The notes below the pieces were generated by a model. It saw only the letters and a program-made list of their open reading frames with translations, made no database searches and was not told the DNA's origin. Below are positions 9,314-18,313 of a DNA stretch of 64,000 nt, piece by piece. The position numbers and the translations under genes are program-made. Numbering within the stretch: the first letter of the stretch is position 1; every line of letters begins with the position of its first letter. The stretch covers positions 7,316,001 to 7,380,000 of the forward strand of contig NZ_CP036525.1 in assembly GCF_007741535.1 (NCBI RefSeq), given 5' to 3'. The DNA is from Rubripirellula lacrimiformis (GTDB lineage: Bacteria > Planctomycetota > Planctomycetia > Pirellulales > Pirellulaceae).

Positions 9314-9992
9314 TCAATCGCAGCAAGAGACCTACTATCGCGTGTCTCGAGCGGCCCTGTTGGGATTCAGCTTGTTGGCGATCGGCGGCCTAGGCGTGCC
9401 CTGGATCAACGAGTATTACGAACTGCAACGTGACGCGGTCGAACTGAACGCACTGGAAAGCAAACTAACTTCGGTTCGACAACGGCAAGACGCGCTGAAC
9501 AAGATCGAGCAAACGATTGCATCGGAGACCGGCCAATTCTTCAACCGCAACGTGACGAAAGAAAAGATCGAATCGGCTCGCGAACAACTGATCGAAATCG
9601 TACGCGTTTCCAAAGCGAGACTGCGGCGCCTTGAAATCACCCCCAGCGATCCACGCATTTGGGCATCCGAGAACGACGACGCCCGAAACGACGCGATGCC
9701 AATCTACGGAGAACCATCCGGATTCGTGATTCAATCCCACACCATTGAACTCGAAGCCGACGGTTCACTCGATGCCATCGGAGGCATCATCCAGTCGATC
9801 TCCAAACAAGGATGGTTGATGTCAACAAAGAATGTGACGGTAGGACCAACGAACACATCCGCATCACCAATCAAGCTTGAAATGCGTTTGGTGGCCTATG
9901 GGTTGTCCGTCGCGGAAGAACCCACCGATGCGGAAGAAGAACGAGACCTAGAAGACATCGCCGCAGTTTCGACGCAGAATTCAATCCGCTGA
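9303..9992 (+). CDS. PilO-like inner-membrane assembly protein
   Basis: A 229-residue bitopic protein. A short cytoplasmic tail precedes one transmembrane helix (ALLGFSLLAIGGLGVPW), then a coiled coil (residues about 45-110, heptad-like, rich in E, Q and K) and a C-terminal ferredoxin-like region, as in PilO/GspM. Its place between the PilM-PilN fusion (11-bp overlap) and a secretin is the main reason for the call; sequence conservation in this family is poor. It would pair with the PilN part in the periplasm to form the alignment subcomplex. No PilP lipoprotein follows, so either it is elsewhere or it is absent. Confidence 0.7.
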   Translation: MKPSQSQQETYYRVSRAALLGFSLLAIGGLGVPWINEYYELQRDAVELNALESKLTSVRQRQDALNKIEQTIASETGQFFNRNVTKEKIESAREQLIEIVRVSKARLRRLEITPSDPRIWASENDDARNDAMPIYGEPSGFVIQSHTIELEADGSLDAIGGIIQSISKQGWLMSTKNVTVGPTNTSASPIKLEMRLVAYGLSVAEEPTDAEEERDLEDIAAVSTQNSIR

Positions 9993-10014
9993 TCGATTTA
10001 TTTGATCGATTCTG

Positions 10015-10034
10015 CTGATCATTGCGTTGATCAG
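10015..10034. other. Small hairpin upstream of the secretin gene
   Basis: Arms ctgatca and tgatcag enclose a 6-base loop in the 86-bp gap between the PilO-like and secretin genes. No T-run follows, so it is unlikely to be a terminator. It could affect mRNA processing or stability, or be chance. Confidence 0.3.
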
Positions 10035-10078
10035 AACCGCTGTTCCCCGATTGCTCGCTGACTGAAAGAAGACTTGCC

Positions 10079-12283
10079 ATGGATGGCAACGAACCCCAGA
10101 CCAACCTGATCAGCGTCCGCTCGGTTGCCTTCGGCACCGGACTGTGCGTGGCGTTGTGCGTCACCACTGGCTGGAGCCAGGTCCCTTGGTCCCTGGGCCC
10201 GCAGGTCTCTGCGAAACCGATCCAGCAATCGGTCATTCCCAGCCATCTGATTCGACCGGCCGCGAATTTGATCGCTGCCGACAAGTCGCCTTTCCAAGCC
10301 ACACTGACGACCCCACGGATCGCAGCCAACCCACGCCCATCGACCGGTGCCGAACAAACGTCATCAGATGGAACGGGGCAACCGACCGGCAGCGAAACAG
10401 CGCCCCTGACGGTGGCCCAGGCATTGCAGATGCGCGGCTCGGTGACGTTCCGCAAGACCCCACTTTCCGAAGTGATCTTCCTGCTGAGTGATCTTTGGCA
10501 CATCAACATCGTGGCCGGCGAAGACGTCTCCGGCGACGTCAGCGGGTCGTTCCATGATGCCCCACTAAGCGAAGTGTTGGCAGCGATTCTGACTTCGTCA
10601 GGATACAGCTACCGAAAAACGGGCAGCAGTCTGGTGGTTTTGTCGGCAGACCAAATTGGCGTCGACGATCCTTCCTTTGCTTCGGAAACACTTCGGTTAC
10701 CGCCCTCACTTCGCGAGGACGCATCGACGCTTGAAGCCGCTAGTTTGCTGCTTAGCGAACGAGGCGAACTTAAGAAGATCGGCTCGGACCTGGTGCTTGT
10801 CATCGATGCACCCGAGCGTATCCAACGCGTCCGCAGCCTGTTCGACAGCCTTACACCGTCACCGGCCCAGGCGTCTGCTGCACAATCAGCCAACGCCCCC
10901 GTCGAACCCCTGTTGATCGCTTCGGCCAATACTCTATCAGGCATCTCGTACTTCACCCCGCAGTTTACCGAAGCCGAAGAGATGGCAGAGTCGCTTCGCG
11001 AAGCGCTTGGCGAAGGAGTGATCGTTGCCATCTTTGCCGAAGAAAATCGCATCATGGTCAAGGGCACCCCCGCCGATTTGCGATTGGCCAATCAGATCAT
11101 CGAACAACTGGACAAACCACGCCAACAGGTTCGCATCACGGCGATGATCTATGACGTCAGCCTGACCGAACTGGAAAAGCTGGGCGTCAACTGGTCTCGC
11201 GACATCCGGGCTCTGGCCAACGGTCGCAACGATCTGCTGGAAAACGTGACCGAATCGGTCGACAAGTTCGCCAAATTTTCTTCGGACCTGACCACAACGG
11301 GAGCCACCAGCATCGGCATCCGAACGTTGACCGGCAGCATGGAAGCGAGCGTATTTCTAGAAGCCCTCGATTCAACCTCCGAAGCAAAGCTACTTGCCGA
11401 CCCATCGATCACCGTCGGTGACCGACGGCAAGCGTCCATTCGAATCGTCCGGCAAATCCCCATTGTCGGTGCCAACCCGGTGCAAAATTCGAACGCGGTC
11501 TTCACACAAACCGAATTCAAAGAAGCCGGTGTGATCCTGAATGTCCAACCGCGGATCAGCCGTGATGGAACGATCGAACTGAACGTTGAACCGGAATACA
11601 GCGTGGTCGCAGAGATCACGGCATCGGGTCCAGTCATCGATAGCCGAACGGCGCAAACGATTGTTCGCGTGGGCAACGGCCAGATGTTTGTGCTGGGCGG
11701 GCTACGTCAAACGTCGATCGTTGAATCGCAGCGTGGCATTCCTTACCTGAAAGACATCAAGTACGTCGGCAATCTGTTCCGCAGCCACGACACCGAAGTT
11801 CGCGAAAGTGAACTGATCGTCTTTCTGCGTCCTGAAATCATCTCGCCCTATTACAACGGGACGGCTCGGGAACGCGAAGCCGCTCGGGTATCCAACCAAC
11901 AGCTGGACGACATCGCACACGCGTCGGTTTGCCCACAAACGGAGAACTGCAAGGACCCGTACTGCCCCAACCATTGCCGACGACCACGGATCAACGCGGG
12001 ATCACCGGGGCTGCCCATGATCGGCGGCGACGGACTTTACGATTCAACGATCGATGGCATGATGGGCGATTCGCTGATGGTGGAATCCATCGTCATTCCC
12101 CAGCACGGTGTTCTGCCGCCGGGGATCGACGCCAACGAAACGTTCTATCCGCTCGTCAACCCTGGCACAAACCATATTCCGATGCAAGGCATGCCGACGG
12201 GCCCGTCACAACCTTACGCCGCACCGATCGATGATGGCGACCAATTTGCACCGGTCATTGTGGCCCCGCAAAGTAGCCTTTGA
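10079..12283 (+). CDS. Secretin (PilQ/GspD-type outer membrane channel)
   Basis: A 734-residue secretin. An N-terminal hydrophobic stretch (residues 14-33) can serve as a signal peptide. A short STN/N0-type domain follows near residues 120-180 (SVTFRKTPLSEVIFLLSDLW), then an N1-like module, and the secretin core from about residue 425, with the hallmark VLGGLRQTS and RGIPYLKDIKYVGNLFRS followed by ESELIVFLRPEII. The last 130 residues are a low-complexity tail rich in P, G and M that contains a small cysteine cluster (CPQTENCKDPYCPNHC), unusual for a secretin. With the two preceding genes it gives the inner-membrane platform and outer-membrane gate of a pilus or secretion machine. Motor ATPases for this system are not in the window. 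Confidence 0.9.
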   Translation: MDGNEPQTNLISVRSVAFGTGLCVALCVTTGWSQVPWSLGPQVSAKPIQQSVIPSHLIRPAANLIAADKSPFQATLTTPRIAANPRPSTGAEQTSSDGTGQPTGSETAPLTVAQALQMRGSVTFRKTPLSEVIFLLSDLWHINIVAGEDVSGDVSGSFHDAPLSEVLAAILTSSGYSYRKTGSSLVVLSADQIGVDDPSFASETLRLPPSLREDASTLEAASLLLSERGELKKIGSDLVLVIDAPERIQRVRSLFDSLTPSPAQASAAQSANAPVEPLLIASANTLSGISYFTPQFTEAEEMAESLREALGEGVIVAIFAEENRIMVKGTPADLRLANQIIEQLDKPRQQVRITAMIYDVSLTELEKLGVNWSRDIRALANGRNDLLENVTESVDKFAKFSSDLTTTGATSIGIRTLTGSMEASVFLEALDSTSEAKLLADPSITVGDRRQASIRIVRQIPIVGANPVQNSNAVFTQTEFKEAGVILNVQPRISRDGTIELNVEPEYSVVAEITASGPVIDSRTAQTIVRVGNGQMFVLGGLRQTSIVESQRGIPYLKDIKYVGNLFRSHDTEVRESELIVFLRPEIISPYYNGTAREREAARVSNQQLDDIAHASVCPQTENCKDPYCPNHCRRPRINAGSPGLPMIGGDGLYDSTIDGMMGDSLMVESIVIPQHGVLPPGIDANETFYPLVNPGTNHIPMQGMPTGPSQPYAAPIDDGDQFAPVIVAPQSSL

Positions 12284-12299
12284 CTCGGATCCACGACGG

Positions 12300-13802
12300 C
12301 TAGTGAGAGATCCAGGTGAGCGCCAATAGCGCGATGGTGGACAACAGTGCCATCATGCGCAGCGCCCAACGGGTTCGCATATCCATCTTGGTTTCCGATC
12401 GCATCCCTCGCGCCCACAAGATGAACGACGATCCGATCATGATCGTGATCACGTTGATGGAAACCAACAACAGTGGGCCGACGACCGGCCAGCCGCGATC
12501 CGTGTTTTCCCACTGTCCAAATGCCAACTGCAGACCCGCAGTGGCAATCGGCGGGACCAACGCCGCCGCGATTGCGGCGCCAGCCAACGCCGATGAAAGG
12601 TGAGTCCGCGTGCGTGCATAGGACGCTGCCAATCCGCCCACCAACCCCACGCAAAAATCCAGAGGCGATGGCTTGCAGCGAGCCCACATTTCGTCGGTGA
12701 TCGTCGGCTCTTGAAACAGCCAGAACAGCCATCCAAACATCATGCTGGCCGCCAAGGCACCGATAAACCCGAGGGCGATCGTCAGCAAAGAGGATTGAAA
12801 CAGCGGGCGGTTCCCATGGGCCAATCCCAAGCCCGCACCCATGATGGGAGTCATCAGTGGCGCGATCAACATCGCCCCGATGATGACCGCGGCCGAGTTC
12901 TGCATCAGACCAAAAGCAGCCAGCATGGAGGACGCTGACATCAACCCCAAGAATTCGAGGTTTGGCTGCGAACCTTCGACCAAGTCATCCGCCAGCGCGA
13001 TGCGTTGTTCACGCTGCATCGGCGGAGCGATCGATGCGAACCATTTCCGAATCCTTGCGGCTGCGGTCTCGGCAAGCGAATCCCCGTCGTGCAACAACGC
13101 AAATGGGTAAGGCGAGGCGGCCGAAATTCGTTTCCGCGCCCAGCGGTACACCGGATCGGAATCACGAGCCGCGTGAACCGCCACTAGCACCAAGTCCCGA
13201 TCGGTCACACCGAAATCTTCAAAGACCGTTGCGATGATGGACGGATCGTTGGTTTCGGCTAACGTGCCTTCAAACGGAATCGTCGCCTCGGCAAGCAATC
13301 CCAATGATCGCTGGGCCATGCCACGTGAAAACCCGTCTCCGTCCAGATCGATCGCGAAGGCACGCATCGCTGCATCGGACATCTCGGCGCTTTTAAGCGG
13401 ATCGGCAGCGACCGACACATTTTCTTCGTTGGTGGGCTCCTGATTCGGCCCTTCGCCACCAATATGAATCCAAACCGTTGAATGGATCGACTGTTCAAAA
13501 ACGGCTTGCTGCCACTGATGGTCGCTGTTCTGATACGACATCAAAAGTTGGCTGCAACCGACCGACGTGGCCAATTCGATGACCCGCTCGGGTTCGCGGG
13601 CAACGCTGTGTACCGACACACGTTTTTCGTCAATCCCCAGGTAATCGATGGCCTTGCGGTTGACTTGCTCGGTCAGAATCTTGCTGTCCTCGCCCAGCAC
13701 GACAAGATGCACATCCGCCTGACGTAGATTGGCCATCCGCTGGCACCAAGGGGCGCCAAAACGCAGTTCCTGTTCGGATCCCATCACGAAAACGATACTC
13801 AT
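12300..13802 (-). CDS. DUF389 membrane protein with N-terminal stress-type domain
   Basis: A 500-residue protein. I start at the ATG ending at 13802 (MSIVFVMGSEQ); the frame stays open 64 codons further, but that part reads through the repeat at 13876-13980 as a triplicated FGCFAQK, which marks it as non-coding. Residues 1-300 look like one or two universal-stress-protein-like alpha/beta domains. The C-terminal 200 residues are the DUF389 (TIGR00341-like) membrane domain, with the signature AAVIIGAMLIAPLMTPIMG and about five hydrophobic helices. Function of DUF389 is not established. The stop lies 17 bp from the secretin stop (convergent). Confidence 0.8.
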   Translation of the reverse strand: MSIVFVMGSEQELRFGAPWCQRMANLRQADVHLVVLGEDSKILTEQVNRKAIDYLGIDEKRVSVHSVAREPERVIELATSVGCSQLLMSYQNSDHQWQQAVFEQSIHSTVWIHIGGEGPNQEPTNEENVSVAADPLKSAEMSDAAMRAFAIDLDGDGFSRGMAQRSLGLLAEATIPFEGTLAETNDPSIIATVFEDFGVTDRDLVLVAVHAARDSDPVYRWARKRISAASPYPFALLHDGDSLAETAAARIRKWFASIAPPMQREQRIALADDLVEGSQPNLEFLGLMSASSMLAAFGLMQNSAAVIIGAMLIAPLMTPIMGAGLGLAHGNRPLFQSSLLTIALGFIGALAASMMFGWLFWLFQEPTITDEMWARCKPSPLDFCVGLVGGLAASYARTRTHLSSALAGAAIAAALVPPIATAGLQLAFGQWENTDRGWPVVGPLLLVSINVITIMIGSSFILWARGMRSETKMDMRTRWALRMMALLSTIALLALTWISH

Positions 13803-13875
13803 AGAAGCGATTTCTCTTTCGCGAGGGTTCCCCTGGGTCGGCCAAGTCCGTAGCTTAGGACGATGCGAAAATGAA

Positions 13876-13987
13876 GTGTCCGCCCCCTTTTGTGCGAAGC
13901 ACCCGAACTTTTGTGCGAAGCACCCAAACTTTTGTGCGAAGCACCCGAAGGGCCGGTTCCCGGCAAAAGGGGGCGGACACCTTTTTT
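13876..13987. repeat. 16-bp inverted repeat enclosing three 21-bp hairpin repeats
   Basis: Perfect arms gtgtccgccccctttt (13876-13891) and its complement (13965-13980) are followed by a T-run. Between them lie three head-to-tail copies of a 21-bp unit (13891, 13912, 13933), each carrying the mini-hairpin gtgc-gaa-gcac. The whole can fold into a long stem topped by small hairpins. It stands between divergent genes, so a simple terminator role is unlikely; a repeat element or structured RNA is more likely. Confidence 0.8.
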
Positions 13988-14177
13988 CTCGCACGATCTT
14001 TAGCGGAGCTCAATAATACCGACCTGAGAGTGACGTGAAACCAGAGTAGGTGCAATGGCGTCGGCTGGGGCTCCCACCGATCACTCTGCCATCGCCTTTC
14101 AAGCTGGTGCGTCCGTTCTGTTTTGCTGGCCAACCATCGCTGTGACGAAGAATCATCAATGGCGGACATTCGCAGCC

Positions 14178-15008
14178 ATGACGGGATCGCTGGCTCTTGC
14201 CGTGTTCTGTCTGGTTCTGTTGGCGTTTGATTCCCATCCAACCATGGAATCCGATCCCAGTGACGCCACTGGGCGTGGCAGTTTGCACGTCTACTGTGCA
14301 TCGAGCAACCGACCCGTCATGGATGCCGTCTTGGCCGAGTATCGGCACCGAAACGGTACCGAGGTGACGGTCCAGTACGGTGCATCCCAAACGTTGATTT
14401 CGACCATCGCCATCGTCGCAGATGGCGATTTGTATTTGCCGGCCGATGAAAGTTACCTTGCGAAAGATGAATCCAAGGATTTGATCGCGAAGTCGTTCCC
14501 GCTTGCCACCACCCGCGCCATCGCCGTGGTCCGCCGCGGGAACCCCAAACAGATTCACTCGCTAAGTGACTTAGAGCGCAAAGACGTGGTGTTGGTCCAA
14601 GCCAACCCTGAAACCGCTGCGGTGGGGCACGTCACACGATTGGCTCTTCGCGGCTCGAATCATTGGATCCCCTTGGAACGATCCACCAAGGCGTTTCGGA
14701 CATCCGTGACCGAGGTCGCCAATGACGTTCGACTGGGAACAGCCGACGCGGGGATTATCTTTGAAGCCATGCTGACGACCTATCCAGAACTGCAAGCGAT
14801 CGAGTTGCCGGAACTGCAAGATGCGAAGGCACGATTGGAAATAGGACTGTTGGTGGGATCCAAGCATCCCGAAAAAGCGATTGAATTGATCGAGTTTCTG
14901 CAGTCACCCGATGGCGGACAAGCGATCTACGCCCGTTTTGGTTTTCAGGTCGACTCTAGCCCCAGCCCCATTCCAGACGGCGAACCTAAATCGCAGGGCA
15001 CGCCATGA
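14178..15008 (+). CDS. modA: Molybdate-type ABC transporter substrate-binding protein
   Basis: A 276-residue binding protein from the ATG at 14178, which begins with a hydrophobic anchor (MTGSLALAVFCLVLLAF); the frame is open back to an ATG at 14055 but that extension lacks signal character. The mature part matches the ModA/extracellular solute-binding family: LHVYCASSNRPVMDAVLAEY near the start, DLYLPADESYL, TRAIAVVRRGNP, LGTADAGIIFEAM and EKAIELIEFLQSPDGGQAIY. It captures an oxyanion (molybdate or tungstate) for the permease and ATPase that follow; its stop overlaps the modB start by 4 bp. The exact anion cannot be read from sequence. Confidence 0.85.
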   Translation: MTGSLALAVFCLVLLAFDSHPTMESDPSDATGRGSLHVYCASSNRPVMDAVLAEYRHRNGTEVTVQYGASQTLISTIAIVADGDLYLPADESYLAKDESKDLIAKSFPLATTRAIAVVRRGNPKQIHSLSDLERKDVVLVQANPETAAVGHVTRLALRGSNHWIPLERSTKAFRTSVTEVANDVRLGTADAGIIFEAMLTTYPELQAIELPELQDAKARLEIGLLVGSKHPEKAIELIEFLQSPDGGQAIYARFGFQVDSSPSPIPDGEPKSQGTP

Positions 15009-15901
15009 CCGCACCGTCACAGCCGACGTCCGTTGTCCCCAACAACACCGACCGCACTTATCCCCACCAGCCGCTGCCGCTGAAAAATCGATCGGACGTT
15101 CCTTTCTATCTGGTCACCGGCGGGTTGGCTTCCTGCTTTGTCGTTTTGATTTTGCTGTTGCTGGTCGCCGACGTCGCCTTCACATCGCTACACGATTTTC
15201 GCACAGCGATCGGCAAGCCCGAGATATTAGCATCGATCCGACTGACGTTGTTGACGTGCACCGTCTCGGCAATCGCGTCGATCTGGGTTGCCACTCCGCT
15301 GGCCTACGTGCTGACCCGGTTTCGATTTTTTGGACGATCACTGGTCGAACTGTTAGCGGACATTCCGCTGGTGCTACCGCCGCTGGTTTTGGGGCTAAGC
15401 CTCCTGATCCTGTTCCATTGGTCGATCGGATCGGGGGCGGATGCTTGGACGCTGGAATCGTGGCTCCGCGACCGGGTTGGTTTTCCGGTCACCCACCGTT
15501 GGCCGGCCATCATCCTGGCTCAGTTTTGCGTCGCCTGCGCCTTCGCCGTGCGGATGATGCGAGCCACGTTTGAACAGATGGACCCCCGCGCCGAACAGGT
15601 CGCCCAAACCTTGGGATGCAATCGCGGCCAAGCGTTCTTTCAAGTCGCATTGCCCCAGGCCAGTCGCGGCATGTTGGCCGCCACGACCATCGCGTGGGCC
15701 AGATCCCTTGGCGAATTTGGCCCCATCTTGGTATTCGCCGGGGCAACCAGAATGCGAACCGAGGTTTTGTCGACCAGCGTCTATTTGGAGCTGAGTGTCG
15801 GTGAACTCGGATCCGCCGTCGCGGTGTCACTGTTGATGGTCGGGATTGCGGTGGCGGTGTTGATCGCACTGCGATCGATCGGCGAAGGGATGCTACGTTG
15901 A
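15005..15901 (+). CDS. modB: Molybdate-type ABC transporter permease
   Basis: A 298-residue inner-membrane permease of the ModB/CysT family with about six hydrophobic segments. The conserved cytoplasmic EAA-type loop reads AEQVAQTLGCNRGQAFFQVA, followed by ARSLGEFGPILVFAG, the ModB-type signature. The N-terminal 35 residues are a polar extension beyond the family norm. It overlaps modA by 4 bp at its start (ATGA) and modC by 4 bp at its end, so the three genes form one translationally coupled operon. Confidence 0.88.
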   Translation: MTAPSQPTSVVPNNTDRTYPHQPLPLKNRSDVPFYLVTGGLASCFVVLILLLLVADVAFTSLHDFRTAIGKPEILASIRLTLLTCTVSAIASIWVATPLAYVLTRFRFFGRSLVELLADIPLVLPPLVLGLSLLILFHWSIGSGADAWTLESWLRDRVGFPVTHRWPAIILAQFCVACAFAVRMMRATFEQMDPRAEQVAQTLGCNRGQAFFQVALPQASRGMLAATTIAWARSLGEFGPILVFAGATRMRTEVLSTSVYLELSVGELGSAVAVSLLMVGIAVAVLIALRSIGEGMLR

Positions 15902-16578
15902 TCGAACTGAAACAAGTGGACATTCACGCTGGCGATTTCTCACTACGGGGCTTAAACCTGTCGGTTGCCCCAGGGTCGTACGCCGTGTTGATGGGACAAA
16001 CCGGACAGGGCAAAACAACCATCTTGGAATCCATTTGTGGGCTCCGCCGAGTCGCTGCGGGATCGGTATGGATCGACGGGATGGACGTCACCCTTTGGCC
16101 ACCCGCCAGACGGCAGATCGGTTACGTGCCTCAGGACGTGGCATTATTTTCGTCGATGACGGTCGGGGAACATCTGGCATTCGCACTTCGTCAACGAAAG
16201 TATTCACGGCGGGCTATCGCGGATCGAGTCGACTCAGTCGCCCAGTCGCTTGGCATTGACTCTCTACTGGATCGGCGGCCACGCCACCTCAGCGGCGGCG
16301 AGGCCCAACGCGTCGCACTGGGCCGCGCCGTCTCGTTTCACCCCGCCGTGTTGCTATTGGACGAACCGCTCAGCGCACTCGACGAGGCCACTCGCACGTC
16401 GATGCAGAACTTCCTGCGATCACTCTGCCGGGATCAAGGAACCGCAATTCTGCACGTCACCCATGATTCGCAAGAAGCCGCTTCGCTAGCCGACCATCAC
16501 TGGGACCTTGCCGACGGAAAAATATCGCAGCGAAGGCCAGTTGAACCGCAGACCCCATCGACAAACAAACACCACTGA
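15898..16578 (+). CDS. modC: Molybdate-type ABC transporter ATP-binding protein
   Basis: A 226-residue ABC ATPase starting at a TTG codon (15898) that overlaps the modB stop. Walker A is GQTGQGKTT, the Q-loop lies in YVPQDVALF, the signature is LSGGEAQRVALGRA, Walker B is VLLLDEPLSALD, and the switch histidine is in LHVTHD. It ends soon after the ATPase core and lacks the C-terminal TOBE/MOP oxyanion-sensing domain of E. coli ModC, so feedback control through that domain is absent. It energises uptake of the anion bound by ModA. Confidence 0.88.
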   Translation: MIELKQVDIHAGDFSLRGLNLSVAPGSYAVLMGQTGQGKTTILESICGLRRVAAGSVWIDGMDVTLWPPARRQIGYVPQDVALFSSMTVGEHLAFALRQRKYSRRAIADRVDSVAQSLGIDSLLDRRPRHLSGGEAQRVALGRAVSFHPAVLLLDEPLSALDEATRTSMQNFLRSLCRDQGTAILHVTHDSQEAASLADHHWDLADGKISQRRPVEPQTPSTNKHH

Positions 16579-16631
16579 TGCGATCAAACGGGACCAATCA
16601 TAAGATTCGCCAACGAAGATGCGAGTGACAT

Positions 16632-16910
16632 TCAGTTTGCAAAATCGTTTATCAACAAAGTCCAGTCTAGGCCGAGAAGTTTCGCTAGTTCAGTGAGTTC
16701 GGATTTGTACTGTTCGAGGAACTGGGTTCCGATGCGATCTTGATCGCGAAGACGAAGACGATTTCCGTCGCCCAGCAGCTTCTCGATGCCATTTGACTTG
16801 TAGTGTTGGTCGCCTCTGTGCCAGACGCGATCAAATCCGATCGGGTCAGCAGCGGAGTACGAATCAACGTCCAAACCGTCACCGTGCGCGAACAGTTTGA
16901 AGAAGTTCAT
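16632..16910 (-). CDS. Small protein, possibly DUF4279-like, in duplicated cassette
   Basis: A 92-residue ORF (MNFFKLFAHGDGLDVDSY...) that looks protein-like: a hydrophobic start, a central VWHRGDQHYKSNG and an amphipathic C-terminal helix. The pattern of a W-x-x-G motif after a short alpha/beta start reminds me of the DUF4279 family, but I cannot confirm it, and the C terminus looks short, so it may be truncated. The ATG lies 14 bp beyond the edge of repeat copy 1 (16924-17320), which therefore forms its upstream region, exactly as the second copy does for the neighbouring small ORF. Confidence 0.5.
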   Translation of the reverse strand: MNFFKLFAHGDGLDVDSYSAADPIGFDRVWHRGDQHYKSNGIEKLLGDGNRLRLRDQDRIGTQFLEQYKSELTELAKLLGLDWTLLINDFAN

Positions 16911-16923
16911 TTGGCTTGGTCCA

Positions 16924-17320
16924 GGTCGGCCAAGGGGAGGTTTTGCCGACGCCATGTTGAACTAAGCGATCGACATTGGATAACGAACAGCGAATGATAC
17001 GCCAGCGAACGTGAATCACCAACGAAGGCGTGCCCGAAGGGCCTTTGCGGCCAAACCATGTTGGCCGACCGGTCGTGTGCGTATCCCGACGAGAACAGCA
17101 GCTAAATTAGTGATTGATTAGCGAAGATTAGTGTTCGGCGCAGCCAAGTTTTTGGGAACACTAATCCGCACTGATTGCACACGAATCGAATCCCCAAAGC
17201 CAACCTCGCGAACTCTACAATCCCTAGGTCGTCGAACGGAAGTTTTTTGCCGACGCCGCCGTGAACGAAGCAAGTGACTTTGAGTAAATGAGATTGGACC
17301 AATGCGATCGCCCGTTGCCA
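16924..17320. repeat. 397-bp direct repeat, copy 1
   Basis: Nearly identical to 17693-18089, with a few substitutions and one single-base indel near 16977. Inside it are several hairpins: gccc-gaa-gggc, ggccaa with ttggcc, and an 11-bp inverted pair gattagtgttc / gaacactaatc. Open frames in it repeat in both copies but end at different points outside, so I do not call them genes. On the minus strand it lies directly upstream of the small ORF 16632-16910. Confidence 0.9.
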
Positions 17321-17388
17321 AAGAGTGAAGGAGATCACGCAGCGACTAGCGTAAAAACCATATTCGGCGATCCGGCATCCGCTTCGGG

Positions 17389-17688
17389 TCAGTGGTAGCC
17401 CCACATTGCGCCCAGAGATTCGAGGTGCAGGCGAATCTCGGACTGCAGTCCATGATCGCTGGTGTTGGCGTACACCAGCAACGTAACAGAAGGATCATCA
17501 GGAGACGGACCGATATCACCGACAAATCGCAAACCATCACGATCACAGACCAGCGTTGAGAAGCCGTCGTGTTTGTGCACAAGGATCGGGTTGCTGTGCA
17601 CCTCGGTCGAGACACCCAGCGACTGGATCGCGGACTCAAGTTTCGGAACTGCGGAGTTGGGTATTGAGAGTTGGTGAAAAGGCTCCAT
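17389..17688 (-). CDS. Small protein of unknown function in duplicated cassette
   Basis: A 99-residue ORF starting MEPFHQLSIPNSAVPKLE. The alternation of hydrophobic and polar residues and the run TLLVYANTSDHGLQSE look like a real small alpha/beta protein, more so than overlapping frames. The ATG is 4 bp past the edge of repeat copy 2 (17693-18089), the same arrangement as the other small ORF. I do not recognise a family. The two small proteins are not visibly homologous; only the upstream sequence is shared. Confidence 0.5.
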   Translation of the reverse strand: MEPFHQLSIPNSAVPKLESAIQSLGVSTEVHSNPILVHKHDGFSTLVCDRDGLRFVGDIGPSPDDPSVTLLVYANTSDHGLQSEIRLHLESLGAMWGYH

Positions 17689-17692
17689 CTAG

Positions 17693-18089
17693 GGTCGCCC
17701 AACGGGAGGTTTTGCCGACGCCATGTTGAACTAAGCGATCGACATTTGGATAACGAACAGCGAATGATACGCCAGCGAACGTGAATCACCAACGAAGGCG
17801 TGCCCGAAGGGCCTTTGCGGCCAAACCATGTTGGCCGACCGGTCGTGTGCGTATCCCGACGAGAACAGCAGCTAAATTAGTGATTGATTAGCGAAGATTA
17901 GTGTTCGGCGCAGCCAAGTTTTTGGGAACACTAATCCGCACTGATTGCACACGAATCGAATCCCCAAAGCCAACCTCGCGAACTCTACAATCCCTAGGTC
18001 GTCGAACGGAAGTTTTTTGCCGACGCCGCCGTGAACGAAGCAAGTGACTTTGAGTAAATGAGATTGGACCATGCCATCGCCCGTTGCCC
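17693..18089. repeat. 397-bp direct repeat, copy 2
   Basis: Second copy of 16924-17320 in the same orientation, offset 769-770 bp. Similarity begins at ggtcg-ccaa-gggaggttttgcc and fades after ccgttgcc. High identity points to a recent duplication, or to conversion keeping the copies alike. Confidence 0.9.
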
Positions 18090-18313
18090 AGGGCGATTGC
18101 TCCACGCTGGAGGCTCGCTGATTCGTTTGGTTGATTCTAATCGAATTTGGGAACGAGATTTTGCTCCATTCTGCGGACGGGCTTCCTGCGATGGCATCAT
18201 TGATCCCTCGTTCACGGCTGGACGTACGTAGCGTCGGCCAGCTTGGCTACTGAAACGATCCTATTTTCTTCCAATGGCTTTCGACGCTTGAGGCTTGAGT
18301 TGTTTGGAATTCA

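Noticed and set aside
13802-13994. N-terminal extension of the DUF389 protein with triplicated FGCFAQK
   Set aside because: It is the translation of the 21-bp intergenic repeat; the ATG ending at 13802 starts a sensible domain.
16924-18089. Integron cassette array with attC sites
   Set aside because: The repeat is 397 bp, too long for most attC sites, and only a lone GTTGAAC matches the core consensus; no paired core sites and no integrase were seen.
17102-18105. Repeated open frame inside both 397-bp copies as a conserved gene
   Set aside because: The two versions have different N termini outside the repeat and the internal sequence has no domain features; it is explained by the repeat itself.
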